This document shows, one piece after another, positions 1-8,422 of a stretch of 64,000 bases of DNA. A model generated the notes under the pieces. It made no database searches and had not been told where the DNA came from. It was given only the letters and a program-made list of their open reading frames with translations. The stretch comes from Capnocytophaga leadbetteri (GTDB taxonomy: Bacteria > Bacteroidota > Bacteroidia > Flavobacteriales > Flavobacteriaceae), in assembly GCF_003054025.1 (NCBI RefSeq), contig NZ_QBKG01000009.1, positions 1-64,000 on the forward strand, in the 5' to 3' direction. Made by a program: the position numbers and the translations under genes. Within the stretch, counting starts at the first letter, position 1. Every line of letters begins with the position of its first letter.

Positions 1-54
1 TGTTTTAAAGCGTTCAGTAAACTCTAAGAGGCTTTGTCCCTTAAATAATTCCAT
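1..54 (-). CDS. N-terminus of a probable IS1595-family transposase (runs off left edge)
   Basis: An ATG at 54 on the minus strand opens a frame that stays open to the window edge (18 codons, beginning MELFKGQSLLEFTERFKT). From memory, the LLEFxxxFKT pattern resembles the start of IS1595/ISXO2-type transposases, which continue into a zinc-binding region. A good -7/-33 promoter lies just upstream (76-105), so a real gene starts here. Only 18 residues are visible, so the family call is tentative; no terminal inverted repeat can be seen on this side. Confidence 0.45.
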   Translation of the reverse strand, partial: MELFKGQSLLEFTERFKT

Positions 55-75
55 AATACATTAATTTTCAGAGTG

Positions 76-105
76 CAAATATATGAAATTATTTTGACAC
101 CTCAA
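76..105 (-). promoter_or_regulatory. Promoter of the left-edge gene
   Basis: Minus-strand -7 element TATATTTG (76-83) with TTG at 103-105, spacing 19 bp. This matches the Bacteroidota primary sigma-factor consensus TTG-N19-TAnnTTTG. Confidence 0.6.
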
Positions 106-127
106 TTTTTATTATTTAATACTTTAA

Positions 128-1303
128 CTACTTTTTGCTCGGTAGAGGGTAGGTACCTTCTACTAAGATACTGCTATCTACATCTTGTAAATTCCTATGA
201 CCTGAGAAAGCCATAGTAGTATCCATTTCATCATAAAGGATTTGTAGTGCACGGGTTACACCTTCTTCACCATAAGCACCTAATCCGTATACAGGGGCAC
301 GTCCAAGCATAATACCACGAGCACCCATAGCCCACGCTTTTAACATATTCTGACCTGTATAGAAACCAGAGTCAATCCATACTTCAGTTTGACTGCCTAC
401 CGCACTTACAATATCTGGAAGAGCTTTGATAGATGAAATAGTATCATCCATTTGGCGACCTCCGTGATTTGATACGATAATGGCATCAGCACCATACTTC
501 ACAGCATCCATAGCATCTTCAGGTGTCATAATACCTTTTAAGATGATAGGACCTCCCCATAATTCTTTTATTTCAGCAATATCTTTCCAACTAAGACTTG
601 GGTCGAATTGTTCTTTCGTCCAAGAAGAGAGTGAAGAAAGGTCTGATACGTTCTTAGCGTGTCCTGCTATATTGCGGAATGTCCAACGGCGGTTTCCTAA
701 GATATAACGCATTCCCCAAGGAATTTTAGTAGAAAGGTTGATAATATTAGGAATTGTAAATTTAGGAGGGGTAGAAAGTCCATTTTTAATATCGCGGTGA
801 CGATTACCAAGTACTTGTAAATCTACAGTTACCATTAAAGCTGAACATTTAGCTTCTTTAGCACGTCTGATAAGATCTTTCATAAACTCACGGTCGCGCA
901 TTACATATAACTGGAACCAGAAAGGCTCTACTCCTGCTTCTGCTAAGTCTTCAATAGAACAAATAGACATAGTAGATAGCGTAAATGGAATACCAAACTT
1001 TTGAGCTGCTTTAGCCATATGAATCTCGCCATCAGCCCACATCATACCCATAAAGCCTACTGGAGCAGTCATTGCAGGGAATTTTACCTTTTTGCCTAAA
1101 AGAGTGCTTTCGAGGGTACGATTATCCATATCAACCAATATTCTTTGCTTAAATTTGATAGGGTTGAAATCGGATACGTTATCGCGATAAGTCGCTTGTG
1201 TCCACGAACCAGTATCTACGTATTCGTAGAACATTTTAGGAACATTGCGTTTGCAAACTACACGCAAGTCCTCAATGTTTGTCATTTTAGTTAAATCTCT
1301 CAT
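128..1303 (-). CDS. lldD: FMN-dependent alpha-hydroxy-acid oxidase (L-lactate dehydrogenase type)
   Basis: The 391-aa protein has the length and motifs of the FMN-dependent alpha-hydroxy-acid dehydrogenase family. The flavin/substrate signature SNHGGRQMD lies near residue 277 and contains the catalytic histidine. A late MLGRAP motif contacts the FMN phosphate and an early SxMTAPVGFMG-like segment fits the barrel start. These enzymes oxidise L-lactate (or glycolate and similar acids) to the keto acid at the membrane or in the cytosol; lactate is the likeliest substrate but is not proven by sequence. It is transcribed alone, divergent from tex, with its own promoter at 1396-1424. Confidence 0.85.
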   Translation of the reverse strand: MRDLTKMTNIEDLRVVCKRNVPKMFYEYVDTGSWTQATYRDNVSDFNPIKFKQRILVDMDNRTLESTLLGKKVKFPAMTAPVGFMGMMWADGEIHMAKAAQKFGIPFTLSTMSICSIEDLAEAGVEPFWFQLYVMRDREFMKDLIRRAKEAKCSALMVTVDLQVLGNRHRDIKNGLSTPPKFTIPNIINLSTKIPWGMRYILGNRRWTFRNIAGHAKNVSDLSSLSSWTKEQFDPSLSWKDIAEIKELWGGPIILKGIMTPEDAMDAVKYGADAIIVSNHGGRQMDDTISSIKALPDIVSAVGSQTEVWIDSGFYTGQNMLKAWAMGARGIMLGRAPVYGLGAYGEEGVTRALQILYDEMDTTMAFSGHRNLQDVDSSILVEGTYPLPSKK

Positions 1304-1395
1304 TTAATGAAGTTTTTTATAATTTGTTTTATTACTCCATAGTATTTCCTTTTGTTTAGAAAATCTATAAAGATTTCTTTTTCTTATTTCGGTGG

Positions 1396-1424
1396 CAAAT
1401 ATATACAATTATTTTTACCTGCAA
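1396..1424 (-). promoter_or_regulatory. Promoter of lldD
   Basis: Minus-strand TATATTTG (1396-1403) with TTG at 1422-1424, spacing 18 bp. Confidence 0.55.
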
Positions 1425-1458
1425 AAGAAAAAAAAGAAAATTTATAGTAATTAGGGTT

Positions 1459-1513
1459 ATTGTTCGTTTATCCTTCGCTTATCGTTCGCTTATCGTTCGG
1501 TCATCCTTCGGTG
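1459..1513 (+). repeat. 11-bp tandem repeat array 1 (5 units)
   Basis: Five exact 11-bp steps: ATTGTTCGTTT, ATCCTTCGCTT, ATCGTTCGCTT, ATCGTTCGGTC, ATCCTTCGGTG. Units vary at a few positions but keep a TTCG core. The same family occurs at 18407, 39801 (minus), 46600 and 54446. It points towards tex and ends about 80 bp before the tex -7 element. Confidence 0.85.
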
Positions 1514-1569
1514 AATTAGAGGGGCTGACTAGTAGCTAAAGTGAGATAAATAGAGGGTGGTAATGGCTG

Positions 1570-1600
1570 TTGTTTTTTTAGCTTTTTTGTGTTACCTTTG
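1570..1600 (+). promoter_or_regulatory. Promoter of tex
   Basis: TTG at 1570-1572, 20-bp spacer, TACCTTTG at 1593-1600. It places the transcript start near 1607 and excludes an upstream start codon at 1589, supporting ATG 1622. Confidence 0.65.
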
Positions 1601-1621
1601 CCGCCTCATAATTTCAAAAAT

Positions 1622-3745
1622 ATGACCAATATTTTATTTATAAAAAATCAAACACAACTGACAGAACGGGCTATTGAGCATACTCTAGAACTGCTTTCCG
1701 AAGGCTGTACTATCCCTTTTATAGCTCGCTATCGCAAAGATAAAACTGGTAATCTGGACGAGGTGGCAATTGAACGTATCGCTAAAGCTCAGAATGAATA
1801 TGACAATATTTGTAAGCGCAAAGAAACCATCTTATCATCGATAGAAGAGCAAGGAAAACTTACCGATGAACTCCGCCAACGTATAGAGACTTCTTTTGAA
1901 CTAAATGAGTTAGAAGACCTTTATTTACCTTATAAAAAAAGACGCAAAACTAAAGGTGATGTGGCTAAAGAAAACGGCTTGGAGCCTCTTGCCAGACAGA
2001 TTATGGCACAACGCCCAGCTGACTTGTCTTCGCTTGCCTCTCGTTACCTATCTGATAAGGTAACTACTGAAGCTGAAGCTCTACAAGGGGCTTCGGATAT
2101 TATAGCTGAATGGATTAATGAGAATATGTTTATCAGGCGTACTCTTAGGAAAGTTTTTCAACGCAAAGCCCTCATTGTTACTGAGGTAGCCAAGGGAAAA
2201 GCTGATGAAGAGGAAGCTCAAAAATACTCACAATATTTTGATTGGAACGAGTCATTAGCCAAAGCCCCTTCGCATAGAGTGCTGGCTATGCTCAGAGCTG
2301 AAAAAGAGGGATTTATAAAGATGAAAGTACAAGTTGATACAGAGGAAACTTTGCCTTTCATAGAAAAAAATATCATCAAGAGTAGCGGAGAAATAGCTGA
2401 CTTTTTGCAGAAAACTATAAAAGATAGTTACAAACGCCTTTTAGAGCCTTCAATTGCCAATGAAACGCTTCAGGAAGCTAAAGATAAGGCTGATAGCAAA
2501 GCGATTGCCGTGTTTAGTGAGAATTTATCGCAACTATTATTGGCTGCCCCTCTGGGTGAAAAGCGGATTTTGGCTATTGACCCTGGTTATCGAACCGGCT
2601 GCAAGGTGGTATGCTTAGATGAGAAAGGCGACCTACTACACCACGATGTTATTTATCCTCACGCGCCTCAGCAAGATACAGCTACTGCTACTAAAAAGCT
2701 GCGCACAATGGTTGCTCAGTATAAAATAGAGGCTATTAGTATAGGTAATGGTACTGCTTCGCGCGAGACAGAAGCCTTTGTAAAATCGGTAGCATTCTCT
2801 CAGCCAATAGAAATATTTGTAGTGAGTGAAGCAGGAGCATCGGTATATTCAGCCTCTAAGATAGCACGAGAGGAGTTCCCTAACGAAGACGTTACTGTAC
2901 GAGGTGCGGTATCTATCGGTAGGCGTCTATCAGACCCTTTGGCAGAATTAGTAAAAATAGACCCTAAGAGTATAGGTGTGGGGCAATATCAGCACGATGT
3001 GAACCAAACGCTATTGAAAGAAGAGCTTGACACTACTGTGATGCGCTGTGTAAATAAAGTAGGTGTTAATCTGAATACCGCCAGCAAGTCGCTATTGAGC
3101 TATGTGTCGGGTATAGGTGACAAAATGGCAGAGAATATAGTAGCGTACCGATCGGCTAACGGAGCCTTCAACAAACGAGAAGCCTTGAAAAAAGTACCGC
3201 GCCTGGGAGATAAAGTATACCAGCAAGCTGTAGCTTTCTTGCGCATCAAAGAAGGAGATAATCCGTTAGACAATTCGGCTGTACACCCTGAAGCCTACCC
3301 CATAGTACACAAAATGGCAAATGATTTGGGATTGCCTACGGAGAAACTTATAGGCAACAAACAAGCTATTGCAACCATTGATATTCAGAAATATATCACT
3401 GATGAAGTGGGGGTATTATATCTGAAAGATGTATTAAAAGAACTTGAGAAACCTGGTCTTGACCCTAGACAGGCTGCTAAAGCTTTTGCTTTTGACCCTA
3501 ATGTAAAGACTTTTGATGATGTAAGGGTAGGAATGGTATTGCCAGGGATAGTGAATAATATCACCGCTTTTGGTTGCTTTGTGGATATAGGACTGAAAGA
3601 GAGTGGTTTAGTACATATTTCGCAACTGAAAGACGGTTATGTATCTGATGTAAATGAAGTAGTAAAACTCCACCAACAAGTAGAGGTAAAGGTGACGGAA
3701 GTAGATGAGGCAAGGCATCGGATATCGCTTTCAATGATACTTTAA
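1622..3745 (+). CDS. tex: Tex-family RNA-binding transcription accessory protein
   Basis: The 707-aa protein has the full Tex architecture: an N-terminal helical Tex_N region, a YqgF/RNase H-like domain (AIDPGYRTGCKVVCLDEKG near residue 325), a helix-hairpin-helix region around residues 490-560 (SGIGDKMAENIVAYRS) and a C-terminal S1 domain (ITAFGCFVDIGLKESGLVHIS, residues about 640-700). Tex binds nucleic acid and is associated with transcription and stress tolerance. The ATG at 1622 was chosen because the longer frame from 1589 would begin inside the promoter. The gene is followed by 169 bp of AT-rich DNA before pdhA. Confidence 0.92.
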   Translation: MTNILFIKNQTQLTERAIEHTLELLSEGCTIPFIARYRKDKTGNLDEVAIERIAKAQNEYDNICKRKETILSSIEEQGKLTDELRQRIETSFELNELEDLYLPYKKRRKTKGDVAKENGLEPLARQIMAQRPADLSSLASRYLSDKVTTEAEALQGASDIIAEWINENMFIRRTLRKVFQRKALIVTEVAKGKADEEEAQKYSQYFDWNESLAKAPSHRVLAMLRAEKEGFIKMKVQVDTEETLPFIEKNIIKSSGEIADFLQKTIKDSYKRLLEPSIANETLQEAKDKADSKAIAVFSENLSQLLLAAPLGEKRILAIDPGYRTGCKVVCLDEKGDLLHHDVIYPHAPQQDTATATKKLRTMVAQYKIEAISIGNGTASRETEAFVKSVAFSQPIEIFVVSEAGASVYSASKIAREEFPNEDVTVRGAVSIGRRLSDPLAELVKIDPKSIGVGQYQHDVNQTLLKEELDTTVMRCVNKVGVNLNTASKSLLSYVSGIGDKMAENIVAYRSANGAFNKREALKKVPRLGDKVYQQAVAFLRIKEGDNPLDNSAVHPEAYPIVHKMANDLGLPTEKLIGNKQAIATIDIQKYITDEVGVLYLKDVLKELEKPGLDPRQAAKAFAFDPNVKTFDDVRVGMVLPGIVNNITAFGCFVDIGLKESGLVHISQLKDGYVSDVNEVVKLHQQVEVKVTEVDEARHRISLSMIL

Positions 3746-3777
3746 AAAATGAAAATATATTTTTTTTCATTTTTTTC

Positions 3778-3808
3778 TTGGTTACGTGATATTTTTTTTG
3801 CATCTTTG
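3778..3808 (+). promoter_or_regulatory. Promoter of pdhA-pdhC
   Basis: TTG at 3778-3780, 20-bp spacer, CATCTTTG at 3801-3808 (one mismatch to TAnnTTTG). It implies a leader of about 100 nt before the pdhA start at 3915. Confidence 0.5.
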
Positions 3809-3914
3809 CAAATATTTTTAAAGACTTCCACCAGAGAGATGATGAGAAGGCTTTTATTATCAACAGATTAGCTAAAAAATAGTAATAGACTTTTTTATAT
3901 ATACATAAAAACAA

Positions 3915-4913
3915 ATGAAAAAATTTGATAAAGAAGTGTACCTAAAATGGTACGAGGACATGCTCTTTTGGAGGAAGTTTGAAGATAAACTGGCAGCGGT
4001 TTACATTCAGCAAAAAGTAAGAGGATTCTTGCACCTATACAACGGTCAGGAAGCGGTAGCAGCAGGATGTTTGCACGCTATAGACCCTACTAAGGACAAG
4101 ATGATTACTTCGTACAGATGCCACGTACACCCTATTGGTTTGGGCGTAGACCCTCGTAGGATAATGGCTGAATTATACGGCAAAGGTACTGGTACTTCGC
4201 TCGGTTTGGGTGGATCAATGCACATTTTCTCAAAAGAACATCATTTTTATGGTGGTCACGGTATCGTGGGCGGACAAATAGCCTTAGGAGCTGGTTTAGC
4301 TTTTGCTGATAAATTCTTAAACCGTGATGGAGTAACCCTTACCTTTATGGGTGATGGAGCTGTGCGCCAAGGAGCTTTTCACGAAACGCTTAACTTGGCT
4401 ATGCTTTGGAAACTACCAGTAGTTTTCATCGTAGAAAACAACCACTACGCAATGGGTACTTCAGTAGAAAGAACTGCTAACCACGTAGACATCTGGAAAT
4501 TAGGTTTAGGCTATGAAATGCCTTGCCAAGCTGTAGATGGTATGCACCCTGAAACAGTAGCTGAGGCAGTATACGAAGCTGTAGAACGTGCTAGAAGAGG
4601 TGATGGACCTACTTTATTGGATATCAGAACTTACCGCTACAGAGGACACTCTATGTCTGACGCTCAACACTACCGCACTAAAGAAGAGGTAGAAGAGTAC
4701 AAGAAACAAGACCCTATCACCAACGTACTAAGCGTAATAAAAGATAAAAAATACGCTACAGACGCTGAATTGGAAGCTATAGACGAACGCGTGAAGAACT
4801 TGGTAGCAGAATGCGAGAAATTTGCAGAAGAGTCGCCATACCCAGAACACCATATAATGTACGATGTAGTATACGACCAAGAAAACTACCCATTCTTGCG
4901 CAGTAGACTGTAA
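3915..4913 (+). CDS. pdhA: Pyruvate dehydrogenase E1 component, alpha subunit
   Basis: The 332-aa protein is a standard E1-alpha. The thiamine-diphosphate motif starts at GDGAVRQGAFHE (near residue 145) and ends in VENNHYAMGTS. The YRYRGHSMSDAQHYR loop near residue 245 corresponds to the regulatory/phosphorylation loop of E1-alpha proteins. It decarboxylates pyruvate and reductively acetylates the E2 lipoyl groups, with a beta subunit that is not in this window. The ATG is 34 bp upstream of the E2 gene, and the two form an operon. Confidence 0.93.
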   Translation: MKKFDKEVYLKWYEDMLFWRKFEDKLAAVYIQQKVRGFLHLYNGQEAVAAGCLHAIDPTKDKMITSYRCHVHPIGLGVDPRRIMAELYGKGTGTSLGLGGSMHIFSKEHHFYGGHGIVGGQIALGAGLAFADKFLNRDGVTLTFMGDGAVRQGAFHETLNLAMLWKLPVVFIVENNHYAMGTSVERTANHVDIWKLGLGYEMPCQAVDGMHPETVAEAVYEAVERARRGDGPTLLDIRTYRYRGHSMSDAQHYRTKEEVEEYKKQDPITNVLSVIKDKKYATDAELEAIDERVKNLVAECEKFAEESPYPEHHIMYDVVYDQENYPFLRSRL

Positions 4914-4947
4914 TTAAAGTAAAACACTAATATAAATAACAACATAA

Positions 4948-6549
4948 ATGGCAGAAATTATCAATATGCCACGACTCAGCGACACCATGGAAGAAGGTGT
5001 TGTAGCAAAGTGGCTAAAAAAAGTAGGCGATAAAGTAAACGAAGGCGACATTTTGGCTGAGATAGAAACAGACAAAGCTACAATGGAGTTTGAATCGTTT
5101 CATTCAGGCACCCTATTGTACATAGGTTTACAAGAAGGTGAAAGTGCAAAAGTAGATACCCTATTAGCTATCATCGGTAAAGAGGGAGAAGATATTTCGG
5201 CTCTTATTGGTGGTGGAGCTCCTGCCCCTGCCAAAGCTGAAGCGGCTGCTCCTGCTGCAGCTCCTGCCCCTGCTGCTGCTGGTGCTGCTGTACCTGCAGG
5301 TGTAGAAATAGTAACTATGCCTCGCTTGAGCGATACTATGACAGAAGGTACTGTAGCTTCTTGGTTGAAAAAAGTAGGTGACACTGTAAAAGAAGGCGAT
5401 ATTTTAGCTGAGATTGAAACAGATAAAGCTACAATGGAGTTTGAGTCATTCTATGCAGGTACCCTATTATACATAGGTTTGAAAGAAGGCGAAAGTGCTT
5501 CAGTAGATTCGCTTTTAGCTATTATAGGCCCTGCTGGTACTGATGTTAATGCAGTATTAGCGGCTGTACAAGGCGGTGGTGCTGCCCCAGCAGCTCCTGC
5601 TGCTAAAGCTGAAAGTAAAGAAGCGGCTCCTGCAGCTCCTGCTGCTGCCCCAGCAGCTACTAATGCTAATGACCGTGTATTTGCTTCGCCTTTAGCTAAA
5701 AAAATAGCTCAAGATAAAGGTATCAACCTAACAGAAGTAAAAGGTAGTGGTGAAAATGGACGCATCATAAGAAAAGACGTAGAAAACTTTACTCCAAGTG
5801 CTAAAGCAGCGGCTCCTGCCCCTGCAGCTGTATCGGCTGCTATACCAACAGTAATACCTGTAGGTGTAGAAGTAACTGAAGAAGTGAAGAACTCACAAAT
5901 GCGTAAGACAATTGCTAAACGTCTATCAGAATCTAAATTTACAGCACCTCACTACTATTTGGCAATAGAAATAGATATGGACAATGCGATGGCATCGCGT
6001 GCTCAAATTAACAGTTTGCCAGATACAAAAATATCATTCAACGATATGGTAGTAAAAGCGTGTGCTATGGCTCTTAAGAAACACCCACAAGTAAACACTT
6101 CTTGGAAAGGAGATGTAACCGTGTATAACAAACACGTAAATGTAGGGGTTGCAGTAGCTATAGAAGACGGATTAGTAGTACCAGTAATCAAATTTACTGA
6201 TACCCTAACGCTTACCCAAATAGGTGCTTTAGTAAAAGACTTAGCTGGTAAGGCACGCAACAAGAAATTAACTCCTGCCGAAATGGAAGGAAGTACTTTC
6301 ACAGTGTCTAACTTAGGTATGTTTGGAGTAGATGTATTTACCTCTATCATCAATCAACCTAACTCAGCAATCCTTTCAGTAGGTGCTATCATTGAAAAAC
6401 CAGTAGTGAAAAACGGACAAATAGTAGTGGGACACACTATGCAAGTAACCCTTGCGTGCGACCACCGTACTATAGACGGTGCTACCGGTGCTCAGTTCTT
6501 ACAAACACTGAAATCATATATTGAAAACCCTGTAACTATGCTTGCATAG
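4948..6549 (+). CDS. pdhC: Dihydrolipoamide acetyltransferase (E2) of pyruvate dehydrogenase
   Basis: The 533-aa E2 core subunit carries two N-terminal lipoyl domains. Each has the lipoylated lysine in ETDKATMEFES (residues about 40 and 158). Ala/Pro-rich linkers follow, then a peripheral-subunit-binding domain (FASPLAKKIAQDKGINLTEV, about residue 250) and a C-terminal catalytic domain ending in DHRTIDGATGAQFL, with the active His and Asp. It transfers acetyl groups from lipoyl to CoA. It lies 34 bp behind pdhA and ends at a strong terminator. The lipoyl duplication is also visible at DNA level. Confidence 0.94.
   Translation: MAEIINMPRLSDTMEEGVVAKWLKKVGDKVNEGDILAEIETDKATMEFESFHSGTLLYIGLQEGESAKVDTLLAIIGKEGEDISALIGGGAPAPAKAEAAAPAAAPAPAAAGAAVPAGVEIVTMPRLSDTMTEGTVASWLKKVGDTVKEGDILAEIETDKATMEFESFYAGTLLYIGLKEGESASVDSLLAIIGPAGTDVNAVLAAVQGGGAAPAAPAAKAESKEAAPAAPAAAPAATNANDRVFASPLAKKIAQDKGINLTEVKGSGENGRIIRKDVENFTPSAKAAAPAPAAVSAAIPTVIPVGVEVTEEVKNSQMRKTIAKRLSESKFTAPHYYLAIEIDMDNAMASRAQINSLPDTKISFNDMVVKACAMALKKHPQVNTSWKGDVTVYNKHVNVGVAVAIEDGLVVPVIKFTDTLTLTQIGALVKDLAGKARNKKLTPAEMEGSTFTVSNLGMFGVDVFTSIINQPNSAILSVGAIIEKPVVKNGQIVVGHTMQVTLACDHRTIDGATGAQFLQTLKSYIENPVTMLA
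4966..5550 (+). repeat. Internal direct repeat encoding two lipoyl domains
   Basis: Two copies offset by 351 bp, starting at 4966 and 5317, each beginning with the codons for MPRLSDTM and sharing the stretch for ETDKATMEFES with few base changes. An intragenic duplication of this kind can expand or contract by recombination. Confidence 0.8.
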
Positions 6550-6568
6550 TATAACAGAGAAAAGGAAG

Positions 6569-6608
6569 AAAAATCGCTGCGGCTTATGGCTTGCAGCGAT
6601 TTTTTTTA
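6569..6608 (+). terminator. Intrinsic terminator after pdhC
   Basis: Stem AAATCGCTGC (6571-6580) / GCAGCGATTT (6593-6602), 12-nt loop, followed by a T-run. Confidence 0.85.
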
Positions 6609-6618
6609 TGGCACTAAT

Positions 6619-6649
6619 TTTGTTATTTTAGAAAAAAAGAATACCTTTG
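6619..6649 (+). promoter_or_regulatory. Promoter of the L,D-transpeptidase gene
   Basis: TTTG at 6619-6622, 19-bp spacer, TACCTTTG at 6642-6649. It makes ATG 6675 the sensible start, because the upstream in-frame codon at 6651 lies at the transcript start. Confidence 0.65.
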
Positions 6650-6674
6650 CGTGCTAATTACACAATTGCTTGAT

Positions 6675-8381
6675 ATGAACAAGAGAAACGCAAAAACGAT
6701 TTGGTTACTACTTACTGCCTTTTTACTGCTGCAAAGCTGTAAGAAAAATCCTGCTTCGCACCCCGATTCATCCTTAAGAGACACGGGAGAAGAGATTTAT
6801 AAAGAAGCGCTAACCATTGGCGTAGATACTTCTGCTGCTACCTTTGAAAAACTGTTTATAGCTGATGCTGACCAAAAAAAAGGTGTACAATCAGATACTT
6901 ATAACTATTATACACAAAATGGAAATAAAACACGTTGGCTGTATCAAGATATGCCTTCGCGGCTGTTTGCTGAATATCTCAGCGTATTAGACAGCGTTAC
7001 TAACGATGGATTAAACCCTGAAACTTATAGGCGCAATGCCTTAGCAAAAGCGGTAGACAGTGCTTATACCCACCAATTATCAGATGAATACAAGGCTAAT
7101 TTAGATAAGGAAATCACAGCTTCATTCTTTTTACTAACACAACACCTCAGCAAAGGACGACTTAGCAGAAAAAACTATGGCAATCACTCGTGGATTCCTC
7201 CTAAAAGTAAAAGGAAAAACATAGATTTACTTTTGAACATAGATGATAAGCAGCCTCTAAGCACTGTAATTAACAGTTTATTACCCCAAAGTAAGCAATA
7301 TCAGCAGATGAGAGAGAAATACGTTCTGCTGAAAAAACAAACCCTTGATTCTGCTGAGACTATTGATTTTGCAAACTTTAAAGATTTCGTATATGGCTAT
7401 ACTGCCCCTGTAATAGAAAAGTTGCGCAAAGGACTTAAACAAAAAGGTTTTGAAGCTATAGCAGAAGCTGACCCACAGACTGTAGATAGCACTCTAATAC
7501 GCACAGTACAGCGTTTCCAAGAGAGCAAAGGACTTACCCCTGACGGGGTATTGGGCAAACAAACGCTCTACTTTATCAATATGAATGATACAAGAACACG
7601 CGACCTACTAAAGCTAAATATGGAGCGTATGCGGGTGTTTAACAACTACTTAGGCGATCATTACGCTATAGTAAATATTCCTGATTTTAAGCTCTTGTTA
7701 TTTGAGAAGGATTCTATACTATTTGAAACGAGAGTAGTAGTTGGAAAATCGGCTACCTCTACCCCTATTTTTACGGACACTATACAGTATGTGGAGTTCA
7801 GACCTACGTGGTCAGTACCGCAAAGTATCATCAAAAAAGAAATGATACCCCAAATAGTATCACAAGCTAACCCTGAAAAATATAAAAATCGCGGTTATAC
7901 GATGTATGAAAATGGTAAAAAAGTAGACCCTACCCAAGTAAATTGGAATGACCCAGCAGTACATAAGAGAGGATTCTACTTTGTAGAAGCCCCTTCAGCC
8001 AACAACTCGTTAGGCTTAGTGAAGTTTATCTTGACTAACGGTATGAGTATCTACCTACACGATACTCCTTCTAAGCACTTTTTTGACCGCGATTACCGCG
8101 CCTTGAGTCACGGGTGTATACGGGTGCAAAATCCTTCGGAACTTGCCTATCATTTACTAAAAAATGAAGAGAGCGAGACTCCTTGGACAATAGAAAAAGT
8201 AACTGAAGCGATGCAGAATACTAAAAGAAGTCAGTATCGCATTGCACTGAAGACTAAATATAAAGTAAACATTATCTACTACACAGCTTGGGTAGATAAC
8301 AACGGAGAGGTAGTTATAAAGAACGATATTTACGAGCTTGACACCCCTCAGCTAAACGAAATAAAGCGGTTTGAAAGTTAG
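6675..8381 (+). CDS. L,D-transpeptidase lipoprotein (YkuD family) with peptidoglycan-binding domain
   Basis: The 568-aa protein starts with a lipoprotein signal (LLLTAFLLLQSC, cysteine at residue 23), so it is probably anchored in a membrane facing the periplasm. A scaffolding region follows, then a peptidoglycan-binding repeat (VQRFQESKGLTPDGVLGKQT, about residue 285) and a YkuD catalytic domain with the signature SHGCIRV (cysteine near residue 483). This layout matches the YcbB/LdtD-type enzymes that form 3-3 peptidoglycan cross-links. It is monocistronic and ends in a hairpin that contains the stop codon. Confidence 0.88.
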   Translation: MNKRNAKTIWLLLTAFLLLQSCKKNPASHPDSSLRDTGEEIYKEALTIGVDTSAATFEKLFIADADQKKGVQSDTYNYYTQNGNKTRWLYQDMPSRLFAEYLSVLDSVTNDGLNPETYRRNALAKAVDSAYTHQLSDEYKANLDKEITASFFLLTQHLSKGRLSRKNYGNHSWIPPKSKRKNIDLLLNIDDKQPLSTVINSLLPQSKQYQQMREKYVLLKKQTLDSAETIDFANFKDFVYGYTAPVIEKLRKGLKQKGFEAIAEADPQTVDSTLIRTVQRFQESKGLTPDGVLGKQTLYFINMNDTRTRDLLKLNMERMRVFNNYLGDHYAIVNIPDFKLLLFEKDSILFETRVVVGKSATSTPIFTDTIQYVEFRPTWSVPQSIIKKEMIPQIVSQANPEKYKNRGYTMYENGKKVDPTQVNWNDPAVHKRGFYFVEAPSANNSLGLVKFILTNGMSIYLHDTPSKHFFDRDYRALSHGCIRVQNPSELAYHLLKNEESETPWTIEKVTEAMQNTKRSQYRIALKTKYKVNIIYYTAWVDNNGEVVIKNDIYELDTPQLNEIKRFES

Positions 8382-8398
8382 CTTTCAAACCGCTTTAT
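8361..8398. terminator. Bidirectional hairpin spanning the L,D-transpeptidase stop codon
   Basis: Perfect 17-bp stem: 8361-8377 pairs with 8382-8398, with the TAG-containing tetraloop TTAG (8378-8381). The last five sense codons form the left arm. It lies between convergent genes and could serve both. There is no long T-run on the plus side, so its efficiency is uncertain. Confidence 0.7.
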
Positions 8399-8422
8399 CA
8401 ATTATGAATTTTGAATTTTGAA

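Larger units (their letters stand above)
1304..1621. other. Divergent intergenic region lldD / tex
   Basis: 318 bp without a gene. It holds the leftward lldD promoter, the first 11-bp repeat array (1459-1513) and the rightward tex promoter (1570-1600). No small ORF with coding character is visible. Confidence 0.8.

Noticed and set aside
1459-1513. Short direct repeats resembling a CRISPR array
   Set aside because: Units are 11 bp, directly adjacent and without spacers; no cas genes are present.
5100-5384. 94-aa minus-strand frame within pdhC
   Set aside because: Shadow of the Ala/Pro-rich linker and lipoyl region, which stays open in several frames because of its GCT/CCT codon bias.
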